Made by a program: the position numbers and the translations under genes
Shown: piece by piece, positions 45,615 to 53,292 of the stretch
Position numbering within the stretch: position 1 is the stretch's first letter
Layout of the letters: each line of letters starts with the position of its first letter
NCBI RefSeq assembly: GCF_014199935.1
Contig: NZ_JACHOP010000021.1
Coordinates: 1-64,000, forward strand
Reading direction: 5' to 3'
Length of the DNA stretch: 64,000 nt
DNA from: Methylorubrum rhodinum
GTDB lineage: Bacteria; Pseudomonadota; Alphaproteobacteria; Rhizobiales; Beijerinckiaceae
Notes under the pieces: generated by a model
Seen by the model: only the letters and a program-made list of their open reading frames with translations
Told to the model about the DNA's origin: nothing
Databases searched by the model: none

Positions 45615-46436
45615 ATGTCGTCGAGCCGCCGCAAAGGACGTTCGCCGGTCTCGCCCGCCGCCGGCCGGCCGGCTTCCGCCGTGGACGCCGCGCCGGAGGC
45701 GGCTGCGGCCGAAGAGATCGCCGAAGAGATCGAGGGGGCCCAGGAAGTGGCCCAGGAGGCGGCGACCGATGCCGCGGATTCGGCGGCCGAGACGGTCGCC
45801 ACCGACACCGCCGCCATCCCGGAGATTCCGACCGAGACCTCGCCCGAGACGGTGCAGGCCGCCGTCGCGGCGAGCGTGACCGAGGGCGCCGAGCAGGCGG
45901 CCGACGCGGTCGAGGCGGTGCCGGACGAGACGGTGCAAAGCGAGGTCGCCGCGACCGTCGTCGAGACCGCGCAGGCCGTGACCGAGCAGAGCGCCGACGC
46001 GGTCGCGCAGGCGACGGAGACGGTCGAGGCCGCGCAGGCCCAGGCCGTCGAGCAAGTTGCCGAGCAGCCCGCCGCGACGGTCGAGCAGGTCGCGGACAAC
46101 GCGATGGCCCTCGCCGCAGCGCCGCTCGCCATGGCCGCGACGTTCCCCGCGTCGAGCGGTGGCGTGAGGTCGGGCAGCGAGGCGGGCACGCGCTTCGCCT
46201 TCGTTCCGGCCTTCGAGCCGCTGAACGAGATCAACGCGACCCTGTTCGCCTTCGCCCGCGGCGAAGGCGAGGCGGCGGTGGCGCATTTCCAGGCGTTGAC
46301 CAAGGCCAAATCGCCCGCGGAGGCGATCCGCCTTCAGGTGAGCGAGTTCCAGCGGGCGGCCGACGCCTCGCTGACCTGCTTCAGCCACATCCTGCGCAGC
46401 GCCAACCGCTTCGGCGGCGCCGCCCGCTGGCACTGA
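45615..46436 (+). CDS. Phasin-domain protein with a long Ala/Glu-rich N-terminal region
   Basis: This 273-residue protein begins with MSSSRRKGRSPVSPAAGRPA. A low-complexity stretch of about 150 residues follows, rich in Ala, Glu, Val and Thr with repeated VEQxA and ETVxA units, which could be a long helix or a spacer. The last 75 residues resemble a phasin domain (LFAFARGEGEAAVAHFQALT, SPAEAIRLQVSEFQRAAD). It follows the small phasin by 156 bp on the same strand. It may bridge granules to other structures, as histone-like PhaM/PhaF proteins do, although no basic DNA-binding tail is present here. Confidence 0.7.
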   Translation: MSSSRRKGRSPVSPAAGRPASAVDAAPEAAAAEEIAEEIEGAQEVAQEAATDAADSAAETVATDTAAIPEIPTETSPETVQAAVAASVTEGAEQAADAVEAVPDETVQSEVAATVVETAQAVTEQSADAVAQATETVEAAQAQAVEQVAEQPAATVEQVADNAMALAAAPLAMAATFPASSGGVRSGSEAGTRFAFVPAFEPLNEINATLFAFARGEGEAAVAHFQALTKAKSPAEAIRLQVSEFQRAADASLTCFSHILRSANRFGGAARWH

Positions 46437-46460
46437 TTCTCTTCCGCGCTTCGAACCGAC

Positions 46461-46500
46461 GCAAGAAGCCCCCACACCGGCCGGTGCGGGGGCTTCTTGC
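46461..46500. terminator. Bidirectional terminator between the phasin-type gene and panC
   Basis: Forty bases form an almost perfect palindrome (gcaagaagccccc...gggggcttcttgc, one mismatch) lying between two convergent genes. It probably stops transcription in both directions. Confidence 0.8.
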
Positions 46501-46511
46501 GTTCGGCCGGC

Positions 46512-47369
46512 TCAGCCCGGCAGCGCCGCCACGTTGTCGATCAGCCGCGTCCCGCCGAGATAGGCCGCCGCGATCACCCGCGCCTCGCGCGCAACCCGCG
46601 CGACGGGGGCGAGGGTCTCGGCATCGCGCACCTCCAGATACTGCACCGGGCCGAAGCCGGCCGCCTCCAGTTCGGCGATGCCGTCGGCCACCAGCGGGCC
46701 CGCCTCGGCACCGGTCGCCAGCCCCTCGGCGATGCGCGCGAGCACGGCGTGCAGGCGCGGCGCGGTCGCGCGCTCGGCCGGGGCGAGGTAGCGGTTGCGC
46801 GAGGACAGGGCGAGGCCGTCCGCCTCGCGCAAGGTCGGCACGCCCTCGATGGCGACGGGGATGTCGAGGTCGCGCACGACCGAGCGGATCACCTGAAGCT
46901 GCTGGAAATCCTTCTCGCCGAACAGGGCCACGTCCGGCCCGACCTGGTTGAGGAGCTTCGCCACCACCGTCGCCACGCCCGAGAAATGGCCGGGCCGGAA
47001 GCGGCCGCACAGGCCCTCCGCCGCCGGACCGGGCTCGATCCGGGTGGCGAAGTCTGCTGGGTACATGATCTCGACGGTAGGCAGCCACGCGGCGTCGGCG
47101 CCGGCCCCCGCCAAGAGGGCGAGGTCGCCCTCCGTATCGCGCGGATACCGCGAGAAATCCTCGGTCGGGCCGAACTGGGTCGGGTTGACGAAGATGCTGG
47201 CGATCACCCGCTGGCCGATCGCCCGCGCATGGGCCACGAGGGCGAGATGGCCGGCATGCAGCGCCCCCATCGTCGGCACCAGCACGATCCGCTCGCCCTC
47301 CCGCCGCCACGCGGCGACTCGGGCGCGCAGGGGTTCGAGGGTGTCGAGGCGAAGGAGCGTGTCGGGCAT
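46512..47369 (-). CDS. panC: Pantothenate synthetase
   Basis: Joins pantoate and beta-alanine with ATP to make pantothenate, the precursor of coenzyme A, 285 residues. The motif PTMGALHAGH carries the HxGH nucleotide-binding site, SIFVNPTQFGP binds pantoate, and RFRPGHFSGVATVVAKLLNQ and FGEKDFQQL are also conserved. panB and panD are not adjacent. The gene is divergent from lutH. Confidence 0.96.
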   Translation of the reverse strand: MPDTLLRLDTLEPLRARVAAWRREGERIVLVPTMGALHAGHLALVAHARAIGQRVIASIFVNPTQFGPTEDFSRYPRDTEGDLALLAGAGADAAWLPTVEIMYPADFATRIEPGPAAEGLCGRFRPGHFSGVATVVAKLLNQVGPDVALFGEKDFQQLQVIRSVVRDLDIPVAIEGVPTLREADGLALSSRNRYLAPAERATAPRLHAVLARIAEGLATGAEAGPLVADGIAELEAAGFGPVQYLEVRDAETLAPVARVAREARVIAAAYLGGTRLIDNVAALPG

Positions 47370-47730
47370 CGCAAGGTCTCGCGGCGGGAGGCGGGAGCAC
47401 AGGTAGGCGCGGGGCGGCCGGGACGCCAGCCGAAGCGGTCGAGGTCCGGCCGTCGGTCACGATTCGGCGGGAGCGCCGCACCGGTCGGAAGCTGCTCGCA
47501 GGGATTGCCGAATGATCCCGGACATGTCTTCCTTTTTGTCCGTAAGTGGTTGTCCGGGCGTGAGAAATATGTTGCCGCAAGGGCACGCCCCCGGACGAAG
47601 CTTGAGCGTCTCATCATAAATGCCCTGAAAGAGGCGGTGGCGCGATTGTGGCGGCCACGCTTCCCGGATGACAGTCGCGCCAAGGCCCGCCGGGTGGGCC
47701 CAGAAACGCCAAATCAAAAGGGCTCGGGGA
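47370..47730. other. Divergent control region between panC and the lanthanide receptor gene
   Basis: About 360 bp with no gene. It should hold the promoters of both panC (leftward) and the receptor (rightward). A direct repeat of TTGTCCG (47536-47542 and 47550-47556, listed separately) is the only clear motif. No convincing -35/-10 pair was found. Confidence 0.5.
47536..47556 (+). promoter_or_regulatory. Direct repeat TTGTCCG upstream of the receptor gene
   Basis: Two identical TTGTCCG heptamers lie 14 bases apart, about 180 bases before the receptor start. Direct repeats with this spacing can be sites for an activator or response regulator. There is no evidence yet that they bind anything. 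Confidence 0.3.
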
Positions 47731-50238
47731 ATGACACTGCGAGTGCTGCGCGGCAGCCTGATCGCATCGGTGGCACTGCTGCCGGGGCAGGTGATGGCTC
47801 AGCAGGCCGTGACGCTGGACGAGATCAGCGTCGTCTCGAACACACCCGTCGCGGCGCCGCGCCGGGTCGTCACCGCGCCGACCGCCTCGGGCGTGACGCG
47901 CGAACTGACGGTGCTCGACGGCATCGACCGCAACAAGGTCCCGCACAACACCAGCGTGCTGACCGCGAGCGACGTGAACCGCGTCGGCTTCCCGAGCGTG
48001 GTCCGCTCGCTCGACGAGCGGGTCGCCTCGATCAGCATCAACAACGCGCAGGGCAACCCCTTCCAGCCGACGATCACCTATCGCGGCTTCGAGGCCTCGC
48101 CGCTCGGCGGCTCGCCGCAGGGCGTGGCGGTCTACGTCAACGGGGCGCGCTTCAACACCTCGTTCGGCGACACGGTGCAGTGGGACCTGATCCCCGACAT
48201 CGCGGTCGACCGCATCGAGCTGGAGGGCTCCAACCCGGCCTTCGGCCTCAACGCGCTCGGCGGCTCCCTCGCCGTGTCGCTCAAGAACGGCTTCACCTAC
48301 CAGGGCAGCGAGATCAACCTGCTCGGCGGCTCGTTCGGCCGCGGCGCGGTGGCGTTCCAGCACGGCCAGCGCATCGACAACATCGGCCTCTACGTCGCCG
48401 GCAACGTGCTCGGCGAGAACGGCTGGCGCAAGCACTCGCCCTCGCGCCTCAACCAGATCTACGCCGACCTCGGCGTGCTGGCCGAGAAGGGCGAGTTCCA
48501 CTTCAACGTGATCGGCGCCAGCAACAGCCTCACCGGCAACGGCACCGCCCCGGTGGAGCTGCTCCAGACCAAGTACAACGACGTCTTCACCTATCCCGAC
48601 CAGACCAAGAACGACTTCCTGCGCTTCCAGCTGTCGGGCACCTACGACATCACGCCCACCATCAGCCTGCAGGGCAATGCCTATTACGGCCTGTTCAAGC
48701 AGCAGACCGCCAACGGCGACGCGGCGGACGTGGAGAACTGCGAGGCCGACGACCGCTTCCTGTGCTCGGAGGGCGCCGACGACGAGCAGTTCTTCCTGCG
48801 CGACCGCACCGGCAACCGCGTGCTGGCCAGCAGCGTCCGCACCTTCAACTTCGGCGCGGTCAACCCGGCCTTCGCCGACCGCTTCGACGAAGGCGGCCCC
48901 TACGCCTTCCTCAACCAGACCCGCACCAACACCGACAATTTCGGCGCGACCGTCCAGACCACGGTGCGCGAGACGCTGTTCGGCATGCCGAACCGCTTCG
49001 TGCTCGGCGGCTCCTACGACGGCGGCCGCACCCGCTTCAACGCGGACAACTCGATCGGCGGCCTGACCTTCGACCGCGGCTTCTCGCCCCCCGGCACCGT
49101 CGTCTCCAGCGACGACGGCATCATCACCCCGGTCTCGGTGCGCACCTCGAACGATTACGGCGGCATCTACTTCTCGAACGTCACCGACGTCACCGACCGC
49201 CTGACCGTGACGCTGCAGGGCCGGTTCAACATGGCCCACATCGTCCTCAAGGATCAGATCGGCACCGCGCTCAACGGCGACCACTATTACCAGCGCTTCA
49301 ATCCCGGCATCGGTGCGGCCTACAAGATCATCCCGGACTACCTGAACGTCTACGGCGGCTACTCCGAGGCCAACCGCGCCCCGACCCCGGCGGAGCTGTC
49401 CTGCGCCGATCCGACGGCGCCGTGCTCGCTCACCAACTTCTTCGTCGGCGATCCGCCGCTCAAGCAGGTCAAGGCCCGCACCGTCGAGGCCGGCATCCGC
49501 GGCCGCATCCCGCAGCCCGACCAGTGGTTCGGCGGCATCCTCTCCTACAAGGCCGGCTTCTTCTCGACCCGCAACGACGACGACATCCTGTTCGTGCCGG
49601 CACCCGACACGATCGGCCGCGCCTATTTCCGCAACGTCGGCTCGACCAAGCGGCAGGGCGTCGAGGCGAGCCTGTTCTACAACACCCCGACGTGGTCAGC
49701 CTTCATCGACTACGCCTATGTCGACGCGACCTTCCAGTCGCCGATTGAACTCGCCGCGCCCGGCAATCCGTTCAACAGTGAGGGCGGCGACGAGGGCGGC
49801 CTCGTTCAGGTCCGTCCGGGCAACCGCCTGCCCGGCGTCGCGCCGCACCAGGTCAAGTTCGGCTTCAACTATCAGGTCACGCCGGAATGGCGCATCGGCG
49901 CGCTCGGCCGCTTCGCCACCGGCAAGTTCCTGGTCGGCGATCCGTCCAACCTGAACAAGACCACCGGCGACTACGCGGTGTTCGGGTTCAACACCGCCTA
50001 CCGCGTCTCCGAGAACATCGAGATCTACGGCTACGTCGAGAACGCGCTGAACCGCCGCTACGCGACCTTCGGCACCTTCTCGCCGGTGGACGAGGTTCCG
50101 ATCATCTCGGTGCCGAACGCCTCGATCAACCGCAGCGTCGCGCCCGGCGCCCCGATCGCGGCCTTCGGCGGCCTACGCATCCTGTTCGCCCCGCCGCCGC
50201 CCGCCCCGCCGGTCGAGCCGCTGATCCGCAAGGGCTGA
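47731..50238 (+). CDS. lutH: TonB-dependent outer-membrane receptor, LutH-like
   Basis: An 835-residue receptor with a signal peptide (about 1-24), a short N-terminal tail LDEISVVSN, a plug domain (about 50-200, with SVLTASDVNRVGF, GNPFQPTITYRGFE and GGSLAVSLKN) and a 22-strand barrel. Use as LutH, the receptor for a lanthanide chelate, is inferred because lanmodulin follows directly; in Methylorubrum extorquens lutH and lanM are also adjacent. No ABC-transporter lut genes are in the window. The C-terminus is odd: after the last strand there is a 20-residue proline-rich tail, whereas barrels usually end in an aromatic residue. A hairpin follows the gene. An iron-siderophore receptor is the main alternative. 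Confidence 0.78.
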   Translation: MTLRVLRGSLIASVALLPGQVMAQQAVTLDEISVVSNTPVAAPRRVVTAPTASGVTRELTVLDGIDRNKVPHNTSVLTASDVNRVGFPSVVRSLDERVASISINNAQGNPFQPTITYRGFEASPLGGSPQGVAVYVNGARFNTSFGDTVQWDLIPDIAVDRIELEGSNPAFGLNALGGSLAVSLKNGFTYQGSEINLLGGSFGRGAVAFQHGQRIDNIGLYVAGNVLGENGWRKHSPSRLNQIYADLGVLAEKGEFHFNVIGASNSLTGNGTAPVELLQTKYNDVFTYPDQTKNDFLRFQLSGTYDITPTISLQGNAYYGLFKQQTANGDAADVENCEADDRFLCSEGADDEQFFLRDRTGNRVLASSVRTFNFGAVNPAFADRFDEGGPYAFLNQTRTNTDNFGATVQTTVRETLFGMPNRFVLGGSYDGGRTRFNADNSIGGLTFDRGFSPPGTVVSSDDGIITPVSVRTSNDYGGIYFSNVTDVTDRLTVTLQGRFNMAHIVLKDQIGTALNGDHYYQRFNPGIGAAYKIIPDYLNVYGGYSEANRAPTPAELSCADPTAPCSLTNFFVGDPPLKQVKARTVEAGIRGRIPQPDQWFGGILSYKAGFFSTRNDDDILFVPAPDTIGRAYFRNVGSTKRQGVEASLFYNTPTWSAFIDYAYVDATFQSPIELAAPGNPFNSEGGDEGGLVQVRPGNRLPGVAPHQVKFGFNYQVTPEWRIGALGRFATGKFLVGDPSNLNKTTGDYAVFGFNTAYRVSENIEIYGYVENALNRRYATFGTFSPVDEVPIISVPNASINRSVAPGAPIAAFGGLRILFAPPPPAPPVEPLIRKG

Positions 50239-50573
50239 GACGAGCCCGACGCGTCCGGGACCGCCGCCGCGATCCCGGACCCCACCCATGGACGTCTCTC
50301 GAGAAGCGCGGCGCCAGGCCCCCGGCGCCGCGCTTCGTCGTTTCGGATGCCGTGCCGAGTTCGGCCTTCGGGATTTCCTGTTGCGATGCAACCGAGTCGG
50401 AACGCGCACGTTCTTCTGCAAATCACGCCCGCATTGGTTGCCAAATCATCCCGGGCAGGATACGCAAGGATGCCGGCCCGGACGAAGTGCGCGCGCGATG
50501 CGTGCCCGGTCGGACCAGCCCTTTTGCAGACCCGTCCGGCCCTGCCGGGCATCCCACAAGGAGACGTGACCTC
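50239..50573. other. Gap between the receptor gene and lanM
   Basis: About 335 bp with a strong hairpin at 50303-50336 soon after the receptor stop. The rest probably contains an independent lanM promoter, since the hairpin separates the genes. A possible TTGCCA (near 50438) with a weak tacgca 17 bases later is the only candidate, and it is poor. Confidence 0.5.
50303..50336 (+). terminator. Hairpin after lutH
   Basis: A thirteen-pair stem (gaagcgcggcgcc with ggcgccgcgcttc) has an eight-base loop and no T-run. It probably ends or weakens transcription from the receptor gene, so lanM is expected to have its own promoter. Confidence 0.6.
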
Positions 50574-50978
50574 ATGGCGTTCCGCCCCATCCATGCCGCC
50601 CTTCTCGCGCTGGCCCTCGGCGCCGCCGCGCCGGCCTTCGCCGCCCCCTCCATGACCAAGGTCGACGTCGCCGCGTTCGATCCGGACAAGGACGGCACGA
50701 TCGATCTCAAGGAGGCCCAGGCCGCCGCCTCCGCCGCCTTCGACAAGCTCGATCCGGACAAGGACGGCACCCTCGACGCCAAGGAGCTGCAGGGCCGCAT
50801 GACCGCCGCCGATCTCAAGCAGTTCGACCCGGACAGCGACGGCACCCTCGACAAGAAGGAGTGGCTCGCTGCCGTCGCCGGCCAGTTCAAGGCCGCAGAC
50901 CCGGACAACGACGGCACCGTCGACGCCAAGGAGCTGTCGGGCCCGGCCGGCTCGGCCCTCGTCGCGCTGATGCGCTGA
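50574..50978 (+). CDS. lanM: Lanmodulin, periplasmic lanthanide-binding protein
   Basis: A 134-residue protein with a signal peptide (1-23, AFA then AP) and four EF-hand loops: 36-47, 60-71, 85-96 and 109-120. Each has the lanmodulin pattern D-P-D-x-D-G-T-x-D-x-x-E, with Pro at loop position 2 and Asp at position 9. The loops are only 12 or 13 residues apart, unlike calmodulin, where loop spacing is about 24. In Methylorubrum lanmodulin binds rare-earth ions with picomolar affinity and is one of the strongest markers of lanthanide metabolism. A clear AAGGAGACG ribosome binding site precedes the ATG, and a strong terminator follows. Confidence 0.97.
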   Translation: MAFRPIHAALLALALGAAAPAFAAPSMTKVDVAAFDPDKDGTIDLKEAQAAASAAFDKLDPDKDGTLDAKELQGRMTAADLKQFDPDSDGTLDKKEWLAAVAGQFKAADPDNDGTVDAKELSGPAGSALVALMR

Positions 50979-50998
50979 CGTCGGCACCCGTTCGAAAG

Positions 50999-51031
50999 AG
51001 GGGCGCGGACCGTTCGGTCCGCGCCCTTTTT
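50999..51031 (+). terminator. Terminator after lanM
   Basis: An eleven-pair perfect stem (gggcgcggacc/ggtccgcgccc) has a four-base loop and is followed by tttttcg. It is a strong intrinsic terminator and makes lanM a single-gene transcript. Confidence 0.9.
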
Positions 51032-51186
51032 CGTGCCTGTCACGTCCCCGCGCAGCGACGGCCGGGGCGACGGTGCGGGGGCGTAGCGTCGCAGGGCTGA
51101 AACCTCCGCGCCTCCCAGCGGCTTCTCCGCCACCCGGCCGGGCCTTCGGCACCGGCCTGTCGGACACTCAAGGAAGCAGCCCACCC

Positions 51187-51546
51187 ATGCGCATCCCCCT
51201 CGGCCTGCCGGCCGCTCTCGCCCTTCTCGTCGCGGCCGGGCCGGCCTTCGCCGTCACCTGCAAGGACGACATCTCCACGGTCGAGCGGCGGCTCAACAGC
51301 GCCGGGGCCGAGAAGGTGACCGGCAAGGAGCCGCCCGGCGGCCCGACCAGCTCGAACTCGCCGATGGCTCTCGAGAAGCCGCCGGAAGGCAAGCCGTCCG
51401 ATCCCTCGACCAAGCCGACCAAGGCCGGCGTCGAGGAGGCGCGCAAGCTGCTCGCCACCGCCAAGGAGCAGGACAAGGCCGGCAAGGAGACCGAGTGCCA
51501 GAACACGATGACGAAGGTGAAGGAGGCGGCGGGCGCGCTGCCCTGA
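51187..51546 (+). CDS. Small periplasmic protein downstream of lanM
   Basis: A 119-residue protein with a signal peptide (1-22, FAV) and a mature part of about 97 residues. Cysteines in VTCKDDIST and ETECQNTMTKV may pair in a disulfide, and the middle is a Pro/Ser/Lys-rich linker (PPGGPTSSNSPMALEKPPEG). It has no EF loop. It follows lanM by 208 bp but the lanM terminator lies between, so it needs its own promoter. A small periplasmic lanthanide chaperone called landiscernin (LanD) has been reported from Methylorubrum; whether this is it cannot be decided from the sequence alone. Confidence 0.65.
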   Translation: MRIPLGLPAALALLVAAGPAFAVTCKDDISTVERRLNSAGAEKVTGKEPPGGPTSSNSPMALEKPPEGKPSDPSTKPTKAGVEEARKLLATAKEQDKAGKETECQNTMTKVKEAAGALP

Positions 51547-51570
51547 TCCGGACCGCATCGCTCCCATGAG

Positions 51571-51606
51571 AAAGGCCCGGGACCGCGAGGTCCCGGGCCT
51601 TTCTTT
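51571..51606. terminator. Bidirectional terminator between the small periplasmic gene and the sugar transferase gene
   Basis: A perfect fourteen-pair stem (aaaggcccgggacc/ggtcccgggccttt) with a gcga loop is followed by ctttgtt. It lies between convergent genes. Confidence 0.85.
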
Positions 51607-51620
51607 GTTCGATGGATCGG

Positions 51621-53159
51621 TCAGTACGCGCTGTCTGTCTTGAACAGCGCCAGCGGCGTCGTGATCAGGATCTTCAGGTCCAGCAGGATCGACCAGTTCT
51701 CGATATAGTGCAGGTCGTGCTCGACACGGCGCTGGATCTTCTCGCTGGTGTCGGTCTCGCCGCGCCAGCCGTTGATCTGGGCCCAGCCGGTGATGCCGGG
51801 CTTGACCTTGTGGCGGGCGAAGTAGCCGTCCACGACCTGATCGTAGAGGGTGTTGGCGGCCTTGGCCTGGAGGGCGTGGGGCCGGGGGCCGACGAGGGAG
51901 AGGTCGCCGCGGATCACGTTGAGGAGCTGGGGCAGCTCGTCGAGCGAGGTCTTGCGGATGAAGCGTCCGACCGGCGTCACGCGGGCATCGGTCTTGGTGA
52001 CGAGCCGCGAGGCGCCCGCGTCGCACTGGTCGACATACATCGAGCGGAACTTGAACACCTCGATCAGCTCGTTGTTGAAGCCGTAGCGCTTCTGCCGGAA
52101 CAGCACCGGGCCCGGCGAGGTGAGCTTCACCGCGAGCGCCACGCCGAGCATGACCGGCGAGAGCGCCAGCAGCAGGCCGAGGCCGACGCAGCGGTCGAAC
52201 AGGCCCTTGGTGATCACGTCCCAATCGGCCAGCGGTTTGTCGAACACGTCGAGCAGCGGCACGTCGCCGAGATAGGAATAGGCGCGCGGGCGAAGCCTGA
52301 GCTTGGTCGCGTGGGCCGAGAGGCGGATGTCGACCGGCAGCACCGAGAGCTTGGCCAGCATCTGCAGGATGCGCGCCTCCGCCGAGATCGGCAGGGTGAA
52401 GACCACGAGGTCGATCCGGGTACGGCGGGCGAAGGCCACGAGGTCGCTGACGGTGCCGAGCTTGGGATAGCCGGCCACCGTGTCGCTGGCGCGCTCGTCG
52501 GTGCGGTCGTCGAACACGCCGACGATGCGGATGCCGCTGTCCGGGCCCGCCGTGTGGAGGGCGTGGATCAGCGCCTCGGCGACCGCGCCGCCGCCGACGA
52601 TGGCGGTGCGGCGGTCGAACCGCCCCTGGGCCATCTGCACCCGCACGAAGGCGGCGAGGCCTGCGCGGCTCAGCATCAGCGCCGCGAGGCCGGTGGCGAA
52701 GTAGCCGAGCAGCCAGATCCGGGAATAATGGTCGGCGACCTTGGCGAGCACCATGGCGGCGGCGACCATCAGGAAGGCGAGCGACCAGCCGGTGACGAGC
52801 TTGAGCGCGGTCTTGGGCAGCGCGCGGAAGGCGCCGATCCGGTAGCAGCCCGCGGCCTGGAACAGGCCGACCGCGGCGACCGCCACCGCCAGGATCGCCG
52901 CGGGGTAGCGCGGGGCGAGCGGCACCTTGCCCAGGAGCAGCGTGGCGTACAGGGCGAAGCCGATCAGCACGAGGCCGCCGAACTCGGCGAGCCGCACGCA
53001 GCCCGCCAGCACCACCGGCGAGAGCCAGGGGCTCGCCGGAGCCGAGGCGGCCGCCTGCTCCTCCGGGAGATCGTTCAGGGCGAGCGGCGGTGGCACCGGT
53101 GTCGCGGCGCCGGCTTGCCCGGCCGCCTTCAGCAGGTCACGGACGTCGATGGCACTCAT
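51621..53159 (-). CDS. Undecaprenyl-phosphate sugar-1-phosphate transferase (WcaJ/ExoY type)
   Basis: A 512-residue inner-membrane enzyme that puts the first sugar phosphate on the lipid carrier to start an exopolysaccharide repeat. Four or five N-terminal helices come first, then a Rossmann-like CoA-binding domain (VGGGAVAEALIHAL and VGVFDDRTDERA). The C-terminal catalytic domain has KRYGFNNELIEVFKFRSMY, KTSLDELPQLLNVIRGDLSL, VGPRPHA and VKPGITGWAQINGWRGET. The sugar, perhaps glucose or galactose, cannot be told. Other polymer genes (OPX, co-polymerase, glycosyltransferase) lie within 6 kb. Confidence 0.92.
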   Translation of the reverse strand: MSAIDVRDLLKAAGQAGAATPVPPPLALNDLPEEQAAASAPASPWLSPVVLAGCVRLAEFGGLVLIGFALYATLLLGKVPLAPRYPAAILAVAVAAVGLFQAAGCYRIGAFRALPKTALKLVTGWSLAFLMVAAAMVLAKVADHYSRIWLLGYFATGLAALMLSRAGLAAFVRVQMAQGRFDRRTAIVGGGAVAEALIHALHTAGPDSGIRIVGVFDDRTDERASDTVAGYPKLGTVSDLVAFARRTRIDLVVFTLPISAEARILQMLAKLSVLPVDIRLSAHATKLRLRPRAYSYLGDVPLLDVFDKPLADWDVITKGLFDRCVGLGLLLALSPVMLGVALAVKLTSPGPVLFRQKRYGFNNELIEVFKFRSMYVDQCDAGASRLVTKTDARVTPVGRFIRKTSLDELPQLLNVIRGDLSLVGPRPHALQAKAANTLYDQVVDGYFARHKVKPGITGWAQINGWRGETDTSEKIQRRVEHDLHYIENWSILLDLKILITTPLALFKTDSAY

Positions 53160-53292
53160 GGCGGGCTTCCCGTGGACGTTTGGGGAGGGCCGGCGGCCCC
53201 GCGGCGGTTTCTCGATCGGGGGCCTTGGTCCCCGTGGTGGGTCAGGCGCCGGCAGCGCGGGGAACGGGCCGGGCGCGGGCGATCGCGCGGGC

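Noticed and set aside
47457..47717. 86-residue minus-strand frame between panC and lutH
   Set aside because: No domain and no good start context; it covers the control region of two divergent genes.
50574..50978. Calmodulin-like calcium sensor instead of lanmodulin
   Set aside because: All four loops have Pro at position 2 and Asp at position 9 and are 12-13 residues apart, which is the lanmodulin pattern and not that of calcium EF-hand proteins.
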